Below are positions 57,822-64,000 of a stretch of 64,000 bases of DNA, one piece after another (position 1 is the first letter of the stretch; each line of letters starts with the position of its first letter). Source of the DNA: Gracilariopsis chorda (lineage: Eukaryota; Rhodophyta; Florideophyceae; Gracilariales; Gracilariaceae); NCBI GenBank assembly GCA_003194525.1, contig NBIV01000139.1, positions 124,001 through 188,000 on the forward strand, in the 5' to 3' direction. The notes below the pieces were generated by a model that did no database searches, had not been told where the DNA came from, and saw only the letters and a program-made list of their open reading frames with translations. Made by a program: the position numbers and the translations under genes.

Positions 57822-59515
57822 TTCCGTGGAAGAGTGATTTGTGGCCATTGTGCTCGGTTCCAGTGCTGCACCTCACCGAACAGGTACGCCAAGCCGATGA
57901 TTCGGAATTTCCGTCGCTGTTGCGTTCCATTACACGCAATAAAATATCCAAAAACTCTCCACTACAACTCAGATCTTACCAGTGGCATGCAAACAGCTTG
58001 CAAAATCTTATGGAAGTGGCTCAGAACGCGACGAAAGGAGGATGTGGATCTCAGGAAAATGCTCATTGGGTCCACAAACCAGTTGTTCGACGAACATAAT
58101 GAGGCAGCGATCGATCTGTTTCTTGGTAAGCGCTTCACTCTGCCTTCAGCGTCAACTGTGCTACTTGATCGTGGACAGAACCCAGAGTTTGCCATCGCCA
58201 GTACTATCCATCCAGATTTTGTATATGTGGTGCAATGCCCCTAATGGGAAAAACACCGGAAGACGTTCGGGATCTTCCTATCACGAGGTGAACCCAGTTG
58301 GGTAGAGCCCTCCCAGAGGTGTCACGGCGAAGCCGGTTTGTAAGACCAGGGACACCTGTCGCGACTCGCGCAGGGAGGTGAAGGCGAAGAATCGGTATCC
58401 GCGTGAGCGGGGTGTGATCCTCAGTAGAGGTATGTTTCCACGTAAGTGGGGATGTGTGAGCGGATGCGCACACGAGGGCCGCGGATAGCGGGAGGTGCTA
58501 CCCTAAAAAGGGGGAAAAGGAAGGGCGAAGAGGAGGAAGAGAGGACGATGTGAGTCGCGAGAGCGACGAACAGATACGGCAATGCCGGTGGACAGGACTC
58601 CCTATACAGGGCGAAACACCAATATGATTGGAACAATTATACTCCCAAGGGTGGGCTTCTTTAGATGTGCAAGGGGGTTAGATGTCCCGTGGTTTACGGC
58701 GTTTCCCTCCAAGGAGGAGTAGAGTACGCGCGCAAGCGGCAACAAATAGAGCCAATTCCCCAGGTTGGGGTCCCTTGTTGGGGAAGGTTTACTGGTGCGA
58801 CGGCAGTGCGCCGTCGCACTAAGTACTAGCTTCCCAGAAATGGGTGTGCAAATAATAAAAAAATCAACTAAAATACTCCACATTTCGTGGCAACATCCAC
58901 TACTGGGGCCAACCGCTAATTGGCCCAAAACCATTTCCCACGTGTCCATATCCACCATAGTGGGGCGTAGTTCATATACACACTACACAACCGATAATAT
59001 CGGGAAAGCGTTCAAGTACCAAGAATCCCTCCCTGAGGGCGTTGCACTACAGTATATCAGTGTGCGTCTATTGGAGTACAGCCCCATAACTTGGACTTGA
59101 AGATCGGTGTGCCAATTATGGTAATTCGAAACGTGCTGCATCTCGCTGTGGTCAACAGAAAGCTGTTCGTAGTCGTGCGTGTGGATCAGTATATAATTCA
59201 GGTGGCTCGATTCAGAAACCGGACAGGTGCTGGAACGACAGCTCCTCCATCTTATTGACTTCGTGTTTTCTTTTGCAGACATTCGCATGATTTGGAGGCA
59301 GTTCTTCGTTTTTATCGCGTTTGCAACTACGTATCACAAATAACAGGGAAAGACCTCGGATAGATCGTTTGTAGATGTAAGATCCAAGTTTTTTTGCGCT
59401 GGTCAGCTGTATGTCACATTTTCATGCGTTCGGAGGAACGACCATGTGCTCCTCCTGCATGACCCGCAGCTTACATCCATAAATGCGCATACAATTCATT
59501 TAATGGCTGTGGCCA
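57822..59515 (+). pseudogene. PIF1 helicase C-terminal fragment split by a solo LTR
   Basis: Frames give HLTEQVRQADDSEF, VDLRKMLIGSTNQLF and GKRFTLPSASTVLLDRGQNP before the insertion, and NLDLKIGVPIMVI and VARFR after it. Stops and frameshifts are present on both sides. Confidence 0.75.
58226..59051. mobile_element. Solo LTR, 826 bp, with 5-bp target duplication GTATA
   Basis: It begins TGTGGTGCAATGCCCC and ends GGGCGTTGCACTACA, TG..CA ends with an inverted terminal match TGTRGTGCAAYGCCC. GTATA stands directly on both sides (58221-58225 and 59052-59056). Removing the insert and one GTATA restores the helicase alignment with copy 1. There is no coding sequence inside. Confidence 0.88.
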
Positions 59516-59745
59516 TTTAAAACTCAGTGCTGCTTGAAACCATTCATTTTAGCAACCCGACATAAACGCAAATATATTTCTTGCGTTCTTCGTACATTTA
59601 ATTCAACTATATGCTTTCTTCTTGTGCTTTCTCCACTCTCTTTTTCTTTTGAGCGCTGTTTATCACTCCAACACCGCGACTTGCAGCTCAACCCGTGGCA
59701 GAAGGCCACTTTCCCTTGTTTCAACACCTAAAATACTATAATGAT

Positions 59746-60649
59746 TTGTTCATGTACGAAAAGGTGTTGTTGATTCACAGGAGGCGTTACTCTAAAAACG
59801 ATCTTGGCGAGCTTCTATCAGTGCGTCAAATTTTACCTTTGGCGCAACGCCTCCCTACCAATTACAAAATTCAGAAGCAGCAACAGCAGCAGCAAAACTT
59901 AAAGCTAATTAGATGCTGCTGCTGTTCAGTGGCTGGCACTAAACCACTGCTATCCATTCCACTGGACAGAATTTTGCACCGCAGTCATTGTGGCAGTGCC
60001 AGCCAATTACAATACACTGTACTGTTCATCCACAACTGCAATGTAGCCACTCGGTAATGCTTCGGGGCTCAAGTGCAAATCTATTCCATATTTACTCTTG
60101 GCGCCGCGGTCCACATTGATTTGCAGGCCGTTTGCGAGCGATAGAGAGTAGAAACGGCCTGCAGATCCCCCAATGTGCCCCTAATTCAGCAGCACGCAGC
60201 GCCGCCCGCGGCCAAAGGCCGCTTTCTCTTTTGACCTTTAATAACTGCTGTGTAAGTTAACCAACGCGAACATTGCTGTCTTGAAGTGTGATCGAGGTCT
60301 TTGTACACGTCTGGGAGCTAACCCTTTTTACCTTGACCTAATTACATCTGTTTTCTTATTGTATACGTGCAGATACCTGGAATCCCATTTCTGAAGAAGC
60401 ACCAGTTGCCGCCAGAAAAAATTTTGAATTTGAGTTTTTCCGCCATTCGATATGCACGTTCAAGATTGGGCTGCTCGTACAGTGCGCGAAACTCCTTTAA
60501 GCACACCCACCCAACTGCCCATAAAGACGTTTCAAAGGTGCAAGCATGACACTAGTCATGCATGCATAAGGGCGAAACGGGTGCCCAACACGACACTGGT
60601 ATGTGTTTGACGCAGTTCCGTTTCATACGGAGTACAAACTAAAATCATA
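59746..60649. repeat. Hairpin-rich module and flank after Helitron copy 3
   Basis: GGAGGCGTTACTCTAA near 59780 is inverted as TTTGGCGCAACGCCTCC at 59838-59854, followed by (CAG)n and CTGGCACT. A second terminus CGCGGCCAAAGGCCGC lies near 60210-60225. A separate inverted pair TTTGCAGGCCGTTT/AAACGGCCTGCA lies at about 60119-60166. From 60250 on I see only unassigned sequence. Confidence 0.6.
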
Positions 60650-60718
60650 CAGCGAAATAGGTTTAAGCACGCGAAATAAGTTATGACACATGGAATAAAA
60701 GTGCACGCCTTTATTGCT

Positions 60719-62390
60719 CTAGTACTTTGTAGCACCACCACGTTTGCCCATCACAGCTAACAAGCGTCTAGGAATAGATCGATACAGATTCTGGATGTAG
60801 TATGCAGTGAGACTGCACCATACATTTAGAATAGAGTCCTTAAGGTCCTCGACATTGTCGAACTGCTTACCATTTGCGTAAATCTTCCTAGCCATTAACC
60901 CCCAGACATTCTCAATTATATTAAGGTCTGGGGACTTAGCAGGCCAGGATAGAAGCCGAACATGATGTTGCAGTAGCCAGTTCCTTGTAAAAGTAGAACG
61001 ATGAATGGATGCACCGTCCTGTTGAAACACCCAATTTGACATAGGTCCAAATATTTCTGCAGTCCAAGGTAGTAGTCCAAGTTCTAGGGTATCGCAATAC
61101 TTCTTAGTGTAGTATAGCGGGCCCGCCCGGGAGTGCACTTCAGAGTGTGCTTGAGTGCCTTCAAGCACCGTATCCGAGCGGATTGTTTGGCACGTTATGA
61201 TTGGCCGAACGGAATCTTTGAGTGGTGCACGGGAGCGGGCAATGCCATTGGTTATGCACTCATTGCCCACAGGTGTACACGTGCCGGACGGCTGAGGTGC
61301 AGGGTTGCTGCGCCAGACGGACAGGTAGCCACGTGGCTGGTGGCATTTGTACGATAGGCTTAGATATTTTAATAATTTTATCCGTACGTAGTAGAAGGGT
61401 AGCGATTGCGGTGCAGGTTGAGCTCGAGGTGCAGTACTTAGTGCACCTCGCTCCCCGCTACCCACACTCAGTAAACGGTAAGCACCACCGTCCTGAACTA
61501 CTTTTGTCTCTAAAGCAGACCTGAGACATTACTCCGTACGGGACTCAACTAGGTTTACAAGCCGTTCGGACTCTTCGCGCGTATCTCGACCGCGCCTGAC
61601 GTACCTAACCGCCCAGTCTTTCCTACGACCGCCCGGTGCTGGCGCTCGTCCCCACGCATCACCTCCCCCCGACCGGATCTCGTGACCCATCACGCCCCGC
61701 TACGCACGCCGAGCGGATACTGCTTCTAGGACACACTTTCAATTGTGTGAATTAGAATCACTATCTCACACTTAGAATCCTGAGTGCCCGATAAAAATAG
61801 TAAGTCACTGACTCCATACAATGATATCGCACCCCAAACCATGACCGAGTTACCAACTCCAACACGGGAGGATAGACGTCGTAGTTCTGTTCTCAAATCA
61901 TGCCAGTAATATGAAAGACCATCTGGGCCGTCAAGCTTCAACTTCTTTTTATCTGAAAACACAATTTTATTCCAAAAAAATCCCCTTCAGATATTTTGCA
62001 TCGTGCCCATTGTAGCCGTGCTACCATATGATCTTCGGTCATCTTTGAGCCTTGCATCATTTTGGAATATTTCTAGGTTTCGTCTTCTTTAAGTAGCTGC
62101 TGCAATCGGCGAACAGATACAGTCAGATTGAGGTCCCTTTTCAAATCTGATGCACTTGAGTTGCCCTTGCGTGCCTCCCGTAGCAAAGCGAGATGTTGCT
62201 GTGGGGACAGTTTTCGAAACTTCTTGGCAATGGTGGGCTGATGTGGCTTCTGTTTTGAACTTAAGAAGCTTTGAACAGCCCCGACGGAGCGTTGTACGTG
62301 CTCTGCAATTTGACATAAAGAGAGTCCTTCATGGCGGAGTGCGGATATCTGTCCTTTCTCAAATTGAGACAAGTACTTTCCTCTCGCCAT
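60719..62390 (-). pseudogene. Tc1-type transposase (DD34E), interrupted
   Basis: The N-terminal helix-turn-helix starts at the ATG at 62390 (KGQISALRHEGLSLCQIAEH). After a TAG at about 62075 and a frameshift at a T-run come MFSDKKKLKLDGPDG, VMVWGAIS and FLSGTQDSK. The LTR insertion follows, then KKYCDTLELGLLPW, QQDGASIHRS and SPDLNIIENVWG. The second Asp and the Glu are 34 residues apart. Catalytic residues remain but the frame is broken three ways. Confidence 0.85.
61108..61770. mobile_element. Solo LTR, 663 bp, with 5-bp target duplication CTTAG
   Basis: It begins TGTAGTATAGCGGGCCCGC and ends CTATCTCACA (TG..CA; short inverted match TGTRRKATAG). CTTAG lies on both sides (61103-61107, 61771-61775). 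Removing it joins GTQDSK to KYCDTLE in frame in the Tc1 transposase. It has no internal coding sequence and is unlike the 826-bp solo LTR except in its ends. Confidence 0.88.
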
Positions 62391-62551
62391 ATTTAGGGTC
62401 TTTAGTTGGGATAGACAAGCAACTCAGTGTTTGCTGTCACTAATACTAAGTAGTGTTAGGCAAGAAGTTTGAATTGGCAGAAAGTTTGGCCATTTTTGTG
62501 ACATGTGTCATATAGTATTTCGTGGGTTTAAAGAAGTTTCGCAAGGTGTTT

Positions 62552-62965
62552 TATTGATAGCACAGCTGTAGTTCTTATCTATGACAAAAGGAGTCTACGG
62601 ATGTGATTAACCAAATTGCAGCGTGCACCACATCGGTATACCGCAAAAGCATGCCGATCCCTGCTATAGAAGCTTGTGTCTGGGTGTGCTTAATGTGGTG
62701 GTTGATATACGTGTACCAGCTGCGACTATCATCAGTTCACACCGGACATGTGGCCTAGTCGTTTTGACTATGACACTTAACGGCGTTTCGTGCACTGTAC
62801 TATCTAGTACCCGAAGGTATAGTCCATCACCGTTGCTGCAGACGTGAATTGTACGTTGAGCCCAAGGCTAGGAGCATTGGAAAAGACTCGGTCAAGTTCA
62901 AGGTGGCGAATCCCCCACCCTGTCTCTTCCCGCGGTTTCGCCGCTAGAACATACACAATTCGACA
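62552..62965. other. Intergenic, likely promoter of the next gene
   Basis: No supported ORF. It marks the return from the transposon island to genic sequence. Confidence 0.5.
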
Positions 62966-63499
62966 ATGGTTCTCGAACGGAAGTATGCTATTGAGGAGGC
63001 AATCACTTTCTCCGTACGCAATACACTTGAAGCTGAAGGAATGTGGCGAAAACTAAAGGACGCTGTACCAAGTGCAAATCTCACTGACGATTCCGCTAAA
63101 GAACTTTTATCCGAGCTCACAAGCCTGGCTGCATCCAAGGCAATTGAAAAAGTTATGCAATGGGCTCATGGGCATGATCTGTCTACGCACTGGGAGGCTC
63201 TTGACCGTAGTGATATGATTACGCCGGCATTAATGGAAATCACAAACGAAAGCACTACATAACCTGATAGTTCGGTTCCAGCAACAGAACTAAAGAACCA
63301 CCTTCTTGCACAAAAACGAAAAGAAGTCGAAAGATTGCAGACGATTCTTTCTGAAGAGGAAAACATTATTGCCGACCTAAAGCGTCAGGCTGACGAGCAA
63401 GAAGGTATAACGAGACAACTGAAAGAAAACGTTGACGCCACGTTTAAGGACTGCATCCAAAAACTTGAAAACGACGCTAGCGATGATAGTCTTCATTAA
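62966..63499 (+). CDS. Coiled-coil protein interrupted by one in-frame TAA; faintly Nnf1-like
   Basis: An ATG at 62966 opens a 98-residue frame that ends with TAA at 63260-63262, but the same frame continues 78 more codons to TAA at 63497. The first part is helical (AIEEAITFSVRNTLEAEG, then SELTSLAASKAIEKV). The second part is a clear coiled coil (KRKEVERLQTILSEEENII). The size and order of short helices and coiled coil recall the kinetochore subunit Nnf1/PMF1, but no diagnostic motif is present. The TAA could be a recent nonsense change (CAA to TAA), a sequence error or the true end. The final stop abuts the stop of the convergent gene. Confidence 0.55.
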
Positions 63500-64000
63500 C
63501 TAACTAGCTGTGGCTGTAGTTGAGACCTTCGTCAGCAACCTCTTCCCGGTTTTCGGATCTCGCTCACACTTAGGTGGATAAACGGCCTTGAGACGTCTGC
63601 CGAGGTAAGATGGAGTGCTGGCATCTTTAGGTATAGAAAGCGTGATACCATTCTTGTTACTCACGTATCTCATGCATCCGTCCCTCACCTCGTTTTGAGC
63701 CAAACGGACTTCAACTTGTGCTGCTCTGGCCTCGGTCGCCAATGTAAACTTCTTTCATTTAGATGTTACTCCCCGAAGAACCTTATCCACCATCGCAGCT
63801 CGCTTCTCCCTGTCCCTCTTTTCAGAGACCATCTGTCGGAGTCTTGCTTTTTGTTGTATCTTGAGCTCCTTTTCTTCGTCATGATCCCACTCCTCTTGAA
63901 CTTCTTTCTTTTTCGCCTTTGGTGACTCCAGCTTCGAGTACTCTAGCTTCACATTTTCACCTTGCAAAGCTCTTTGTCTGCTTGTAAGCCATCGAGATTT
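63500..64000 (-). CDS. IES2: INO80B/IES2-like chromatin-remodelling subunit, C-terminal part, one in-frame TGA
   Basis: The gene enters from the right edge on the minus strand. A charged coiled coil (EEWDHDEEKELKIQQ) runs into MVSEKRDREKRAAMVDKVLRG, which fits the PAPA-1 region of INO80B/Ies2. The C-terminus RYVSNKNGITLSIP followed by YLGRRLKAVYPP also fits that family. Between VLRGVTSK and KKFTLATEARAAQVE lies a TGA (63755-63757) in the same frame. CGA (Arg) would be the simplest ancestral codon. Ies2 is a subunit of the INO80 nucleosome-remodelling complex. The family call is from remembered motifs and is moderately sure. Confidence 0.6.

Larger units (their letters stand above)
57110..59745 (+). 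mobile_element. Helitron copy 3: internally deleted (5' region joined to helicase 3' part)
   Basis: From 57335 to about 57815 it follows the copy 1 5' region. At about 57822 it jumps straight to the copy 1 helicase (TGGAAGAGTGATTTGTGG matches 37124). The helicase reading continues to 58220, is interrupted by a solo LTR, and resumes at 59057 to about 59515. It ends with the GCAGAAGGCCACTTTCCCTTGT terminus near 59690-59720. All of Rep is deleted. Confidence 0.75.
60650..62551 (-). mobile_element. Tc1/mariner transposon with inverted ends, carrying a solo LTR
   Basis: The ends are inverted repeats of about 40 bp. The left end has GCGAAATAGGTTTAAGC then TATGACACATG. The reverse complement of the right end has GCGAAACTTCTTTAAAC then TATGACACATG. 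TA dinucleotides lie just outside both ends. Without the 663-bp LTR and its duplicated pentamer the element is about 1.23 kb, normal for Tc1 elements. Confidence 0.8.

Overview
This window is nuclear DNA from a eukaryote. It has spliceosomal introns with GTAAGT or GTACGT donors and, in two clear cases, yeast-like TACTAAC branch sites. It encodes nuclear, Golgi and mitochondrial proteins, and it carries LTR retrotransposons, Helitrons, a Tc1/mariner element and a PIF/Harbinger element. I cannot fix the lineage. The gene set (SMN, GOS1-type SNARE, COX16-like, INO80B/IES2-like) and the style of the copia and gypsy elements would suit a fungus-like or other unicellular eukaryote, but nothing here is diagnostic.

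Bases 1-12.2 k are a compact genic block. A Patched/RND-type membrane protein with a sterol-sensing domain runs off the left edge on the minus strand and has a frameshift inside the domain. Next come an acidic ORF and an armadillo-like protein that may be PELP1/Rix1-related. An SMN homologue with two Gemin2-binding helices follows, then a three-exon C2H2 protein and a CinA/MoaB-type protein with a mitochondrial-looking leader. A four-exon COX16-like gene overlaps the CinA-type gene tail to tail, and a GOS1/GOSR1 Qb-SNARE closes the block. Intergenic gaps are a few hundred bases.

Bases 12.2-21.7 k are gene-poor. They hold two divergent paralogous five-finger C2H2 genes about 4 kb apart, one copy of a 0.5-kb dispersed repeat, perfect hairpins and long G/C homopolymers.

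Bases 22-62.6 k are a transposon island with nesting. In order it contains: a PIF/Harbinger element inside a hairpin-rich repeat module; a decayed copia element; a nearly full-length but stop-riddled Helitron; the second copy of the dispersed repeat; a second copia element with both LTRs; a chromodomain gypsy pol; an oppositely oriented LTR plus gag fragment; two partial Helitrons in opposite orientation; and a Tc1/mariner element. Two solo LTRs with perfect 5-bp target duplications interrupt a Helitron helicase and the mariner transposase. All TE reading frames I read carry stops, frameshifts or lost catalytic residues, so all look inactive. A recurring set of inverted repeats flanks the Helitrons and also occurs alone.

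Bases 62.9-64 k return to host genes: a coiled-coil ORF and, convergent with zero spacing, the end of an INO80B/IES2-like gene. Each is broken by a single in-frame stop.
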